A stretch of DNA of 64,000 nt from Paenisporosarcina antarctica (GTDB taxonomy: Bacteria > Bacillota > Bacilli > Bacillales_A > Planococcaceae). Made by a program: the position numbers and the translations under genes. Below are positions 1 through 8,510 of this stretch, one piece after another; positions within the stretch are counted from its first letter, which is position 1; the number at the start of each line of letters is the position of its first letter. Below the pieces are notes generated by a model. That model was given only the letters and a program-made list of their open reading frames with translations. It searched no databases and was not told where the DNA came from. Where the stretch lies: positions 1,866,001 to 1,930,000 of the forward strand of contig NZ_CP038015.1 in the NCBI RefSeq assembly GCF_004367585.1. Reading direction: 5' to 3'.

Positions 1-109
1 TTTTATACAATCCAACTAACTTCTTTATAACAAGTGCAATGATATCGAACCTGTAATTCACCTTTTCTTCTCTTAATTTACGTTCATAATCGCCTTTTAA
101 TTTTAACAT
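1..109 (-). CDS. Partial hypothetical protein running off the left edge
   Basis: An ATG at 109 opens a frame that stays open for 36 codons to the window edge. It begins MLKLKGDYERKL and continues as a charged then more hydrophobic peptide. The ribosome binding site is weak (a GGAT a few bases upstream). No family is recognised. In B. subtilis dinG would be expected on this side of panD, but this N-terminus does not look like DinG. It could be a small real gene or a chance open frame. Confidence 0.35.
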   Translation of the reverse strand, partial: MLKLKGDYERKLREEKVNYRFDIIALVIKKLVGLYK

Positions 110-190
110 AAATATCCAATTAATATTTAACGAAATTTTTAATCAATTATAAAAATAAAAATCGAAACTCGTGATTCGTATAAAAAACAA

Positions 191-240
191 AATAACACCT
201 CAAATCGCAAGTAGCAACAGCGAATTGCGGTGTTATTTTA
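191..240. terminator. Imperfect hairpin, possible bidirectional terminator
   Basis: The left arm AATAACACC..CAAATCGC pairs with GCGAATTG..GGTGTTATT around an 11-base loop. The minus-strand 3' side runs into a T-rich stretch, and the plus side into TTTTA. It sits upstream of the left-edge partial ORF, so it may end a transcript from either direction. Confidence 0.45.
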
Positions 241-384
241 TGTTCTAAAACATGTACAATCACCAATAACCTATTAGATATCATAAAAACTAAAAGAAAA
301 ATACGCTATATTTATTATTAAAAATTGTTAATATTATCTAAAGACTTTTTTAAAAACATGCTATTTTAAAGAAGGATGTTATCA

Positions 385-546
385 TTGCATAAAAAACAAA
401 CATTTACATTTTCGCCTAGCAAGCCACAAGAGCGTGGAGAATGAGACCCACTAGTTTGTGGTTTTCATACTTGTTGGCTCATGCGGAAAGTGCGGCCAGC
501 ACAAATGAACGATAAACATCATAGTAATTTAACAGAGATAAAATAG
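385..546 (+). pseudogene. Small ORF interrupted by an in-frame TGA
   Basis: A TTG at 385 lies about seven bases after an AAGGA motif and starts a frame reading MHKKQTFTFSPSKPQERGE, which ends at TGA 442-444. Past the TGA the same frame stays open for 33 more codons to TAG at 544-546 and includes a CGFHTCW segment. A second ATG (441) overlaps the TGA as ATGA and opens another frame of 24 codons. I cannot assign a family. It could be a decayed small gene, a pair of coupled leader peptides, or chance. Confidence 0.3.
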
Positions 547-579
547 ATCTATAATTTTTTAAAAATAGAGGTGAGCTAT

Positions 580-1032
580 GTGAATGTTAATAATACACAA
601 AAGAATTTAGAATGTTTAGGATGTGCATTGGCGAATCAAGATTTATTCGTTCATGTGGTTTATGAAGATGAGTTTGTCTGTTGTATTCTAGACCATGATC
701 CTTTTAATGAGGGACACGGTTTAATATTACCTAAGAAACATTTTAGATATGTCGATGAATTTGATCCACAAACAGCCATTGCAATAATGAATGCATCTCA
801 ACTACTTTCAAAGGCTATAAAAAAGCTATATAATCCCGATGGTATAACGATTTGTCAAAATGGTGGAACAATTGATGAATTGTCTCATTACCATATGCAT
901 GTTGTGCCAAGATATGAAAATCAATCTTTTGCTCGTTTTTACACAGAAGAATCTTGGAGCAATGATGATCTTAAAAACAAGTTATTAACTACAAGGAATG
1001 AATTAACGAAAAAAATTGCTGAGGTATTATAG
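580..1032 (+). CDS. HIT family hydrolase
   Basis: Histidine-triad protein of about 150 residues, a nucleotide phosphohydrolase or transferase fold. The triad reads HYHMH at residues 103-107, preceded by the conserved ICQNGG strand. An N-terminal CLGC pair (residues 12-15), shared by many HIT proteins, may bind zinc together with histidines. The start is GTG 580: the strong GAGGTGA at 568-574 lies five bases upstream, whereas the GTG at 571 is inside that ribosome binding site. It is a plus-strand gene with its own terminator and stands alone where B. subtilis has dinG. The physiological substrate cannot be told from sequence. Confidence 0.85.
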   Translation: MNVNNTQKNLECLGCALANQDLFVHVVYEDEFVCCILDHDPFNEGHGLILPKKHFRYVDEFDPQTAIAIMNASQLLSKAIKKLYNPDGITICQNGGTIDELSHYHMHVVPRYENQSFARFYTEESWSNDDLKNKLLTTRNELTKKIAEVL

Positions 1033-1084
1033 TACATTTTCAAAAAAACAACTTTTAAAGCATGATCTAACGTTGTTAAAAAGA

Positions 1085-1117
1085 CCGCTAATTCAAATGC
1101 GAATTAGCGGTTTTTTT
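1085..1117 (+). terminator. Terminator of the HIT gene
   Basis: A ten-base stem, CCGCTAATTC with GAATTAGCGG, closes a short loop and is followed by seven T residues. It lies 50 bases after the HIT stop codon. Confidence 0.9.
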
Positions 1118-1231
1118 GATATATATTTTAAGGTTGGTATCAGAAAACTCGGAATAGAAAAAGTCACTTAAATGCTTCTCTTATTTGTTCATTACTTAAG
1201 TTGGAAACATGAAAAGAAGTTTTATTTATGA

Positions 1232-1615
1232 TTACATGACGGTTGCTTCTGGCTCGTGGCTGATGATTTCTCGAATTGAATTGTTTTCATTCATAATCGC
1301 GACAGTTGGTTTATGCTCTTTAGCCTCATCGTTCATCATATATACATACGATAAAATAATTACGATGTCCCCTTTTTGAACAAGACGAGCTGCTGCACCG
1401 TTTACACAAATAACTCCGCTTCCTCTTTCCCCTGCAATTATATAGGTTTCAAAACGCGCTCCGTTATTGTTATTTACAATATGCACTTTCTCATTTGGCA
1501 ACATACCTACAGCATCTAAAAGGTTTTGATCAATTGTAATACTTCCTACATAATTTAAATCCGCTTCTGTAACTACAGCACGGTGAAGTTTTGAATTTAA
1601 CATCATACGTAACAT
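1232..1615 (-). CDS. panD: Aspartate 1-decarboxylase (panD)
   Basis: Decarboxylates L-aspartate to beta-alanine for pantothenate synthesis. The 127-residue pro-enzyme has the Gly24-Ser25 self-cleavage pair that generates the pyruvoyl cofactor, and Tyr58 is in the expected place. The length matches the bacterial family. It is the last gene of panB-panC-panD, three bases after the panC stop, so it is translated from the same message. Nothing unusual is seen. Confidence 0.97.
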   Translation of the reverse strand: MLRMMLNSKLHRAVVTEADLNYVGSITIDQNLLDAVGMLPNEKVHIVNNNNGARFETYIIAGERGSGVICVNGAAARLVQKGDIVIILSYVYMMNDEAKEHKPTVAIMNENNSIREIISHEPEATVM

Positions 1616-1618
1616 CGT

Positions 1619-2470
1619 TTACTCTCCTTTACGATCCAACAAAATATTGTCGATCAGACGCGCTTTTTCGAAAAAGACAGCTACCGCTAATATAACTGTC
1701 GTGTCATTTGATACGTCAGTTGTCAGGTTTGGATAGCTTAACAATTCAACATAATCAATTTTTCCTGAAATGGCATTTTCAATGTGTTGGGTGGTAACTT
1801 GTTTAGCTTGTTCTATATTTTGATTCAACTTATACTGTTCAATTCCAAGTTGAATTGCTTGATGGATAATTGGTGCATGTGCTCGCTCTGCTTTACTTAA
1901 GAAAACGTTTCGAGAACTTTTTGCTAGACCGTCTGGTTCCCGAACTGTGGCTCCCCTGCGAACTTTCAGTGGAAAATTATAATCTCGGACCATTGTCTCG
2001 ATAATCGCCAATTGTTGTGCATCTTTTTGACCAAAATAAACGGTCGTTGGTTCGACTAAATGAAAAAACTTCGTGACTACTTTTAATACACCATCAAAAT
2101 GTCCAGGTCTTGAAGCACCACATAGTACATTTGCTTGAGCTCCTGCATGTATCGAAATACCTCCATCTTGTGGATACATTTCATTAACTTGAGGGAAAAA
2201 CAATAAGTCTACACCAGCTTCTTCTGCCAATTTTGTATCTCGTTCTAAATCACGAGGATAGCTACCCAAATCTTCATTAGGTCCAAATTGTGCAGGATTA
2301 ACAAAGATACTCATGACTACATAGTCATTTTCTTCTCTAGCTTGTTTAACAAGGGATATATGCCCTTCATGTAAGTAGCCCATAGTAGGGACAAAACCGA
2401 TACTTTTGCCAGACACTCTTTGTGTCTTAATATATTCTTTTAGCTCTTTAATCAATTGCACTTGGATCAT
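1619..2470 (-). CDS. panC: Pantothenate synthetase (panC)
   Basis: Joins pantoate and beta-alanine using ATP. The nucleotidyltransferase signature PTMGYLHEGH is at residues 28-37, FGQKD lies near residue 146, and the KSSRN loop near residue 187. Its 283 residues are the usual length. The start codon overlaps the panB stop as TAATG, indicating translational coupling inside the panBCD operon. Confidence 0.97.
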   Translation of the reverse strand: MIQVQLIKELKEYIKTQRVSGKSIGFVPTMGYLHEGHISLVKQAREENDYVVMSIFVNPAQFGPNEDLGSYPRDLERDTKLAEEAGVDLLFFPQVNEMYPQDGGISIHAGAQANVLCGASRPGHFDGVLKVVTKFFHLVEPTTVYFGQKDAQQLAIIETMVRDYNFPLKVRRGATVREPDGLAKSSRNVFLSKAERAHAPIIHQAIQLGIEQYKLNQNIEQAKQVTTQHIENAISGKIDYVELLSYPNLTTDVSNDTTVILAVAVFFEKARLIDNILLDRKGE

Positions 2471-3303
2471 TATTTTCCTCCGTATAACTGCTGGTATTCG
2501 TCATCTTTCATTGTAAAACGATGTTCAACTGATGGAAATTCTCCTGTTTTAACTTCTTCTACATATTGGACCAAGCCAGCAGAAATTTCTTTCCCTGCTT
2601 GTGAGAAGGCTTTTACAAACTTCGGCATATGATGACTACCATACGTCACAGTGTCATGAAAAACTAGGACTTGACCGTCTGTTTCTGCTCCTGCACCAAT
2701 GCCAATTACTGGAATTGAAAGTGTTTCAGTTATCGTTTTGCCAAGTTGATAGGGAATACATTCTAGAACGACCATAAAAGCTCCTGCAGCTTCACATGCT
2801 AGTGCATCTTCAATTAATTTTTGTGCTGCTTGTGCGGTTTTCCCTTGAACCTTATAACCACCTGAAACACTTGCCGACTGTGGTAGGAGACCCAAATGAG
2901 CTACTACAGGTATACCTGTACGTGACAATAATCGAATGACATCGATGACTTCGTCTGCCCCTTCAATTTTTAAAGCTTGTGCATTCGTTTCTTGGAATAA
3001 ACGAATTGCGTTAGTGAGTGTTGTATCAAGTGAGCCATGGTAAGTACCAAAAGGCATATCGACAACTACAAAAGTATCAGGTGCCCCACGTCTCGTCGCT
3101 TTCCCGTGATGAATCATATCTTCAAGAGTTACTTGAACTGTTGAATCGTAACCAAGAACCACCATACCAAGAGAATCCCCAACGAGTAAAATCTCGACAC
3201 CTGCGTTTTCAGCAAGTTTTGCTGATGGATAGTCGTATGCAGTTAACATAATAATTTTATTGTTCTCTTTTTTCATCTTCATAAATTCAGTTGTCGTTTT
3301 CAT
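2470..3303 (-). CDS. panB: 3-methyl-2-oxobutanoate hydroxymethyltransferase (panB)
   Basis: Makes ketopantoate from alpha-ketoisovalerate and methylene-tetrahydrofolate, the first committed step to pantothenate. This TIM-barrel enzyme has 277 residues. The metal-site motif VGDSLGMV and the later [14 protein letters not shown] segment are clear. Start ATG 3303 follows AGGAG by seven bases. The leader between birA and this gene carries tandem pan-type RNA hairpins, a terminator hairpin and a small hairpin over the ribosome binding site, so expression is probably controlled in the leader. Confidence 0.97.
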   Translation of the reverse strand: MKTTTEFMKMKKENNKIIMLTAYDYPSAKLAENAGVEILLVGDSLGMVVLGYDSTVQVTLEDMIHHGKATRRGAPDTFVVVDMPFGTYHGSLDTTLTNAIRLFQETNAQALKIEGADEVIDVIRLLSRTGIPVVAHLGLLPQSASVSGGYKVQGKTAQAAQKLIEDALACEAAGAFMVVLECIPYQLGKTITETLSIPVIGIGAGAETDGQVLVFHDTVTYGSHHMPKFVKAFSQAGKEISAGLVQYVEEVKTGEFPSVEHRFTMKDDEYQQLYGGK

Positions 3304-3313
3304 TTCCTATCTC

Positions 3314-3327
3314 CTCTCTTTTGAGAG
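3314..3327 (-). promoter_or_regulatory. Small hairpin overlapping the panB ribosome binding site
   Basis: On the minus strand CTCTC pairs with GAGAG across an AAAA loop, and the GAGAG arm is the first part of the GAGAGGAG ribosome binding site. It is short, so only a mild effect on initiation is likely. Confidence 0.35.
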
Positions 3328-3330
3328 AAA

Positions 3331-3374
3331 ACCAAAATAAAAACCCTTCTGGCCAAAAAATGGACAGAAGGGTG
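3331..3374 (-). terminator. Attenuator or terminator in the panB leader
   Basis: A nine-base stem, ACCCTTCTG with CAGAAGGGT, is followed on the minus strand by TTTTATTTT. It lies between the pan-type hairpins and panB, about 30 bases before the start codon. That suits a conditional terminator of the pan leader; it could also simply end birA readthrough. Confidence 0.8.
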
Positions 3375-3399
3375 GTTTAGGTAAAAGAATTGGTTTCCT

Positions 3400-3490
3400 C
3401 CGTCCCTGTCGATTAAGATCAAGGCAGAAATTATTAAATTTTATAATAACAAGTTTGTTCATCAGGTGCAGTTCTACTCAGATACTGCCC
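3400..3490 (-). ncRNA. Tandem pan RNA motif in the panBCD leader
   Basis: Two consecutive hairpins share one design: outer helix, bulged A on the 3' side, five-base helix, bulged A on the 5' side, short inner helix and loop. Hairpin 1 (3490-3465 in the direction of transcription) reads GG-GCAGT-A-TCT, loop, AGA-ACTGC-A-CC. Hairpin 2 (3427-3400) reads CTG-CCTTG-A-TC, loop, GA-CAGGG-A-CGG. Two conserved bulged adenosines per stem, often in tandem and upstream of panB, is the published description of the pan RNA motif. I matched it from memory of that description, not with a covariance model. Confidence 0.8.
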
Positions 3491-3499
3491 TTCGCATTT

Positions 3500-3528
3500 A
3501 CTATAACAGAAATGAAATGCACATTCTA
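3500..3528 (-). promoter_or_regulatory. Probable panBCD promoter
   Basis: On the minus strand TAGAAT and TATAGT are separated by 17 bases, and the -10 is extended (TG one base before it). The expected transcription start falls just before the first pan hairpin, which fits the leader being transcribed from here. The -35 is weak. Confidence 0.5.
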
Positions 3529-3544
3529 TATTAATTCATTTTTG

Positions 3545-4528
3545 TTAATTTTGAATTTCAATATCCGCTGAATAAATTCCATGAATTTGTCCGTCGTCAG
3601 TTTTGACTTGTAAAACGCCTTCATTTGTTATGCCAAGCGCCATTCCTTCAATTGTTTGATGAATCATAATCGCTTTGATTCGTTTACCTAGTGTGCATGA
3701 ATAACTTTCCCAAAGGATTTTTAGTGGTTCAAAACCATGCTTGACGTATAAATCAGTATAAATTTCTAAATGATGCAATATACGAGCCACTAGCTGTGCA
3801 CGGTCTACAGGCTGTCCTGTGACCATTTGTATGGAAGTGGCAATGGATTGAATCTCTTGTGGAAAATCACTTAGATGTTGATTTGCATTAACACCAATAC
3901 CTAAAATGATTGCTTGTACACGATCAATGTCCGCTTGCAGCTCAGTTAAGATTCCTGTACATTTCTTTCCATTGATTAGTAAATCATTAGGCCATTTGAT
4001 TTCCGTTCTAACTTGACAGACTTCTTCAATTGCTCTAGTAACTGCAACAGCAGCAACTAAAGTAAATTGAGGTGCTTTGGTAGGAGGTATTTCTGGTCGA
4101 ATGATTACACTCATCCAAATTCCTTTCCCTTGAGTAGATGTCCAAGCACGTGCTAAACGTCCTCTTCCTGCAGTTTGCTCTTCACAAATAACAACAGACC
4201 CATCCGGCGCTCCCGCTTGCACAAGTTGATGGGCGATTGGTTGAGTGGATGGACATGTTACTTGATAATGAATGTTTCGACCAAAACGCTTTGTCGTTAA
4301 ATACTGATCTATTTTAGCAGCTTGCAATGAATCAGGTGATGACGTTAAGACATACCCTTTTTTCTTCACCGTATCTATCTCAAAACCTTCTGTTTCAAGT
4401 TCTTTTATGTGCTTCCAAATAGCTGTTCTTGACAATCCGAAGTCATCGGCCAATTGTTGACCAGAAATAGGTTGACCATTCGCAGCTAGTAAACGTTTTG
4501 TAATCTCATATTTAACTGTTGGATTCAT
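3545..4528 (-). CDS. birA: Bifunctional biotin ligase / biotin operon repressor (birA)
   Basis: Attaches biotin to carboxylases through biotinyl-AMP and, with its DNA-binding domain, represses biotin genes. An N-terminal winged helix covers residues 1-65. The biotin and ATP loop GRGRLARAW is at 121-129, KWPND at 178-182 and the catalytic lysine in NGKKCTG near 188. A C-terminal SH3-like domain follows. Its 327 residues match the two-domain Bacillus form. It overlaps the cca end by 17 bases, so the two are cotranscribed. Confidence 0.95.
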   Translation of the reverse strand: MNPTVKYEITKRLLAANGQPISGQQLADDFGLSRTAIWKHIKELETEGFEIDTVKKKGYVLTSSPDSLQAAKIDQYLTTKRFGRNIHYQVTCPSTQPIAHQLVQAGAPDGSVVICEEQTAGRGRLARAWTSTQGKGIWMSVIIRPEIPPTKAPQFTLVAAVAVTRAIEEVCQVRTEIKWPNDLLINGKKCTGILTELQADIDRVQAIILGIGVNANQHLSDFPQEIQSIATSIQMVTGQPVDRAQLVARILHHLEIYTDLYVKHGFEPLKILWESYSCTLGKRIKAIMIHQTIEGMALGITNEGVLQVKTDDGQIHGIYSADIEIQN

Positions 4529-5702
4529 TCAATATCCATTCCTTTATTTTGGTAGGATTGTTCACTACTTTTTGATGTAAAACAGCAAGTTCTATTTGAG
4601 TAAGTATTTCTTTAAGCCATGGTCCGCTCGGCTTGTTAAACCATTCCATCAAATCTTGTCCTGAAACTTCAAGATCTCTAATCGATTGAATAGGTAACGA
4701 TAGTTTACGTTTATCAATTTCTTCAATGGGCATTGGTTGAATGTCACTTTGAACAACTCTAGATAACAATTCTGCATGAATAAGTATGTTTTTATCAAAG
4801 TGATATATGTCGTCAATTGAAAATAATCGTTCATAGCGTATTTGCGTCGCTTTGATTAATTGGTTAATTTGTTGTTTTAGATCTTTTGATAATTTAAAAA
4901 TTCTAGCAAGTTCTGAACCATCAGGTGTTTCTTGAAGTAAACATAAAAACGTCCAACACATCAATACATTTTTAGGATTTCCTATTTGAGTCCATTTTTT
5001 ATGAGTGAAAGGAAAGTCTCCTGGAAGTTGCTTTGCCAAGTTGCTCTTAACAAGGTAAATCATTCCTTGATCTAGATTCGTACTCATCCACATTTTTTCG
5101 AGTTCGGCAGTTATTCTTTCTACCGACACATATGAAAGATCGCTTGCGCACGATTTAATCGCATTAAGAGTGTTCAATTCAATTGTAAAACCTAGCTGTG
5201 CTGTAAACCGTATCGCACGAAGCATGCGCAATGCATCTTCTTTAAATCGGTCTATTGGCTCTCCCACTGTACGAATCAATCCGTTTTTTAAATCACGCTG
5301 ACCTTCAAATAAATCGATGATTTCAAAACTCTCATTCATAGCAAGGGCGTTCATTGTAAAGTCTCTACGTTTTAAATCATCATCAAGAGAAAGTACGAAC
5401 TTTACATCAGTTGGTCTACGGTGATCAGTATATTCTCCGTCTGTACGAAACGTCGTCACTTCTATTGGAACACGATTTTCTATTACGACTACAGTCCCAT
5501 GTGCAAGACCCACATCTACAGTTCTCTTAAATATCGTTTTTACTTCGTCAGGTAAAGCACTTGTAGCAATATCAATATCATTGGCTTCTTTGTGACTAAC
5601 AAAATCGCGAACTGCCCCACCTACAAATACAGCTTCATATCCGAGTTTTTTTAGTGTTTCAATGATTCTTATACCAGCTTGCCATTGTTCAGTTGTGAAC
5701 AT
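4512..5702 (-). CDS. cca: CCA-adding tRNA nucleotidyltransferase (cca)
   Basis: Adds or repairs the CCA end of tRNAs. The class II nucleotidyltransferase head shows GGAVRD at residues 28-33 and the metal-binding DID at 42-44. [11 protein letters not shown] and the RRP..DV segment follow, and the RNA-binding tail completes the usual length of about 396 residues. It overlaps the bshA end by 14 bases and the birA start by 17, in the same order as B. subtilis. Confidence 0.95.
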   Translation of the reverse strand: MFTTEQWQAGIRIIETLKKLGYEAVFVGGAVRDFVSHKEANDIDIATSALPDEVKTIFKRTVDVGLAHGTVVVIENRVPIEVTTFRTDGEYTDHRRPTDVKFVLSLDDDLKRRDFTMNALAMNESFEIIDLFEGQRDLKNGLIRTVGEPIDRFKEDALRMLRAIRFTAQLGFTIELNTLNAIKSCASDLSYVSVERITAELEKMWMSTNLDQGMIYLVKSNLAKQLPGDFPFTHKKWTQIGNPKNVLMCWTFLCLLQETPDGSELARIFKLSKDLKQQINQLIKATQIRYERLFSIDDIYHFDKNILIHAELLSRVVQSDIQPMPIEEIDKRKLSLPIQSIRDLEVSGQDLMEWFNKPSGPWLKEILTQIELAVLHQKVVNNPTKIKEWILNESNS

Positions 5703-6831
5703 GTTGAAGAACTACTTTCTCATAAAGTTTTTCATACTGGGACACAATTAATGATGAATGGAATTTATGAGAAACTGTTTTGATAGCATTCTCTCTCATA
5801 CGATTATGTAATTCTTCATTCGTTAATATTTTAATTGCATAACAAGCTACGGCTTCAGCATCATGTAAAGGAACGATATACCCATTATGACCGTGATTAA
5901 TTACTTCAGGTATTCCCCCTATATTCGAGCCAATACAAGGAACACCACATGCCATAGCCTCTAATAGTACTAAACCAAAAGCTTCTTTTTCGGACAGTAA
6001 CAGTTTTAAATCACTTATGGCATATAATTCAGAAACATTTTCTTGTTTCCCTAAAAATACAACATCCTTTTCCAAACCTAAAGAACTGACTTGTTTGATA
6101 ATGTTACTCATTTCAGGACCATCACCAACGAGTAGTAATTTAGCAGGCATTTCTTTTCGAATATAAGCAAAACTTGAGATCACATCGCCAACATGTTTTA
6201 CTTTGCGAAAGTTCGAAACATGAATGACCACTTTTTCATCCTCTTGTATGTTAAAGCAAGATTTTAAATTTGACGATTTATTTGGATAGTATTCACGTTC
6301 GTCCACAAAATTGTAGATGGTTTCTATCGTTTGGTCTGGTTGGATTAAATCATTGGTTTGATTTTTGAGAGAGTCTGAAACTGCGGTCACAACATCTGAT
6401 TTCTCTATACCATAACGAATGGCACCTGAAAGTGATGAATCGTAGCCTAAAACACTAATATCAGTACCATGGAGCGTCGTAACAATGCCAACACGTTGTC
6501 CTGCCATATCACGCGCTAAAACTGCGCAAACCGCATGCGGGATAGCGTAGTGGACGTGAAGGATATCTAAATTTTCCTTTTTTATGACTTCTGCCATTTT
6601 ACTGGCTAAGGCAATATCGTATGGTGCATATTGAAATACCGAATACTTATTTACTTCTACTTGATGAAAAAAAATATTTGGGACCACACGATTTAACCGA
6701 AATGGCATGCTTGAAGTGATGAAATGAATTTCATGGCCTCGCTCTGCAAGTAACTTTCCGAGTTCAGTTGCAATTACACCTGAGCCTCCTACTGTTGGAT
6801 AGCAAGTGATGCCAATTTTTAATTTCTTCAC
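5689..6831 (-). CDS. bshA: N-acetyl-alpha-D-glucosaminyl L-malate synthase (bshA)
   Basis: First enzyme of bacillithiol synthesis: a GT4 glycosyltransferase joining GlcNAc from UDP-GlcNAc to L-malate. CYPTVGGSG near the N-terminus and [14 protein letters not shown] near residue 280 mark the two Rossmann domains. I chose GTG 6831 because AAGGAAGGTGA lies just before it, giving 380 residues. The frame continues 16 codons upstream with no better signal. The deacetylase bshB1, which in B. subtilis lies between mgsA and bshA, is absent here. A ypdA gene for bacillithiol recycling is present at 41.5 kb. Confidence 0.93.
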   Translation of the reverse strand: MKKLKIGITCYPTVGGSGVIATELGKLLAERGHEIHFITSSMPFRLNRVVPNIFFHQVEVNKYSVFQYAPYDIALASKMAEVIKKENLDILHVHYAIPHAVCAVLARDMAGQRVGIVTTLHGTDISVLGYDSSLSGAIRYGIEKSDVVTAVSDSLKNQTNDLIQPDQTIETIYNFVDEREYYPNKSSNLKSCFNIQEDEKVVIHVSNFRKVKHVGDVISSFAYIRKEMPAKLLLVGDGPEMSNIIKQVSSLGLEKDVVFLGKQENVSELYAISDLKLLLSEKEAFGLVLLEAMACGVPCIGSNIGGIPEVINHGHNGYIVPLHDAEAVACYAIKILTNEELHNRMRENAIKTVSHKFHSSLIVSQYEKLYEKVVLQHVHN

Positions 6832-6848
6832 GAAGTCACCTTCCTTTC

Positions 6849-7253
6849 TTATGAACGTCTTTCTTCTAGTAGTCGCCAATTAATAAATCCTTCTTGTAAA
6901 CCTTTTAATAATACTTCAGCAGTTCCCATATTTGTTGCTAATGGGATTTGGTATACATCACATAATCGTATTAGAGCCGTAACATCAGGTTCATGAGGCT
7001 GTGCTGTTAAAGGATCACGGAAGAAAATCACCATGTCCATCTCATTTTTTGCAACCATAGCACCAATTTGTTGATCCCCACCAAGTGGACCGGATTGAAA
7101 GAGAAATACTGGTAAACTCGTCTCATCAATAATTCGCTTTCCAGTTGTACCAGTAGCACATAAATCATGTTCAGACAATATGGACATATATGCTGTTACA
7201 AATTGAATTAAATCATCTTTTTTACGGTCATGTGCGATTAAAGCAATTCTCAT
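6849..7253 (-). CDS. mgsA: Methylglyoxal synthase (mgsA)
   Basis: Converts dihydroxyacetone phosphate to methylglyoxal, a bypass of lower glycolysis. The catalytic Asp60 sits in [11 protein letters not shown], and Asp80, His87 and Asp90 keep the spacing of E. coli Asp71, Asp91, His98 and Asp101. Its 134 residues are typical of Bacillus. It lies 20 bases after dapB and just before bshA, so it is likely transcribed with both. Confidence 0.95.
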   Translation of the reverse strand: MRIALIAHDRKKDDLIQFVTAYMSILSEHDLCATGTTGKRIIDETSLPVFLFQSGPLGGDQQIGAMVAKNEMDMVIFFRDPLTAQPHEPDVTALIRLCDVYQIPLATNMGTAEVLLKGLQEGFINWRLLEERRS

Positions 7254-7272
7254 AAAATTCCCATCCCATCAT

Positions 7273-8067
7273 TTATAAAATATTTTCTAGTCCGTAGACA
7301 AGTTCTTTTATCTCCATTACTTGATTAATTGAAAATGTAACACCCGACATAAAAGATTGTCGGTTATATGAATCATGACGAAGCGTAAACAGTTGTCCCT
7401 CTCCTCCAAATAAAATTTGTTGGTGAGCAATCAAGCCAGGTAAACGTACGCTATGTATTGGAATTCCATCATACGAAGCACCTCTAGCTCCCTCCAACGT
7501 CTCTTTTTCATTTGGATGGCCTTGTTTATGTGAAGGTCGTACTTCAGCAATCATTTGCGCGGTCTTATAAGCTGTTCCTGATGGGGCATCGAGTTTTTGA
7601 TCATGATGCATTTCAATAATTTCAACATCGGGAAAATAGGCAGCTGCTAACGATGCAAATTTCATCATCAATACTGCACCAATCGCAAAATTTGGAGCTA
7701 CAATACAGCCAAGTTTATTCACTTCTGCAAGTATAGTGCACTGTTGTAATTGCTCATCAGTAAAACCAGTTGTTCCAATGACTGGTCTTACATTATTTTG
7801 CAAACACAACATTGTATGTTCAAACACTTGATGTGGTGTTGTTAAATCCAGAAACACATCTGGTTTTATCGTGACAATCAAGCTTTCTAAGTTTAGGAAA
7901 ACAGGAACTTCATAACTTGCTGGGAAATTAGGCGACTCACTTAACAAATCACCTATATCTTTGTGATCTAAAACTGCGACTAGTTCCATATTCTCATTAT
8001 TCATTACAGTATGTACAGCTTCTTGACCCATTTTTCCACGTGGTCCACCAATCGCAACTCGAATCAT
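7273..8067 (-). CDS. dapB: 4-hydroxy-tetrahydrodipicolinate reductase (dapB)
   Basis: NAD(P)H-dependent reductase of the lysine and diaminopimelate pathway. The nucleotide-binding loop GGPRGKMG is at residues 7-14, and the catalytic MHHDQKLDAPSGTA lies near residue 155. ATG 8067 follows AGGAGGAACAGTC, giving 264 residues; the eight extra upstream codons would pass through that ribosome binding site. The start overlaps the ypjD stop by four bases (ATGA). It supplies peptidoglycan, lysine and spore dipicolinate precursors, and lysA lies at the other end of the window. Confidence 0.95.
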   Translation of the reverse strand: MIRVAIGGPRGKMGQEAVHTVMNNENMELVAVLDHKDIGDLLSESPNFPASYEVPVFLNLESLIVTIKPDVFLDLTTPHQVFEHTMLCLQNNVRPVIGTTGFTDEQLQQCTILAEVNKLGCIVAPNFAIGAVLMMKFASLAAAYFPDVEIIEMHHDQKLDAPSGTAYKTAQMIAEVRPSHKQGHPNEKETLEGARGASYDGIPIHSVRLPGLIAHQQILFGGEGQLFTLRHDSYNRQSFMSGVTFSINQVMEIKELVYGLENIL

Positions 8068-8402
8068 GACTGTTCCTCCTTCAACGTCCAACGGTTTTTA
8101 TCTCTAGAATTAAACTTGTCCATCACTCGATCATGTGCTCGTTGTATATCAATTTTCTCTGCATTTGCAAAACAAATGAGAACAAATAGTAAGTCTCCTA
8201 ATTCTTCTTCCAAGCTTTTTTGCGCTTCAGAAGATTTTTTCTTTTTAATGCCGTGCACATGCTGAACTTCTCTAGATAACTCACCAAGTTCTTCTGTCAT
8301 CCGAGCAAGCATTTCAAAAGGAGGAAAATAGCCTTCTTTAAATTGTCCTATATAGTCATCGACTTCTTTTTGTAATGTTTGAATCGTTTTTTCAGTTGTC
8401 AT
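8064..8402 (-). CDS. ypjD: MazG-like nucleotide pyrophosphohydrolase (ypjD)
   Basis: Small MazG-fold protein of about 112 residues. The EExxE metal-binding elements are visible as TEELGELSRE and EEELGDLLF. These enzymes hydrolyse nucleoside triphosphates to monophosphates and may clean up aberrant nucleotides; the true substrate is unknown. ATG 8402 lies about ten bases after AGGAG, whereas GTG 8411 is too close. First gene of the ypjD-dapB-mgsA-bshA-cca-birA run. Confidence 0.88.
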   Translation of the reverse strand: MTTEKTIQTLQKEVDDYIGQFKEGYFPPFEMLARMTEELGELSREVQHVHGIKKKKSSEAQKSLEEELGDLLFVLICFANAEKIDIQRAHDRVMDKFNSRDKNRWTLKEEQS

Positions 8403-8510
8403 ATGTTTCACACTCCTAACCCTATCCTAATAATAAGAAATAATGTTGTCAAAACACTTAGAATGAATGATAATAACGTAGTGTTCTTTTTAAGAAATTG
8501 AGGTGTTTGT

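Noticed and set aside
400-510. Degraded copy of the GC-rich repeat seen at 36.3 kb
   Set aside because: Only GCGGAAAGTGCGGCC resembles the repeat; the similarity is too short to claim.
3018-3251. Open frame of 77 codons on the plus strand inside panB
   Set aside because: It is the antisense frame of panB, which is strongly conserved on the minus strand; no ribosome binding site.
4649-4834. Frame of 61 codons on the minus strand inside cca
   Set aside because: It is an alternative frame inside the conserved cca gene without a ribosome binding site.
8011-8265. Plus-strand frame across the dapB-ypjD junction
   Set aside because: Antisense to two well-supported genes, with no start signal.
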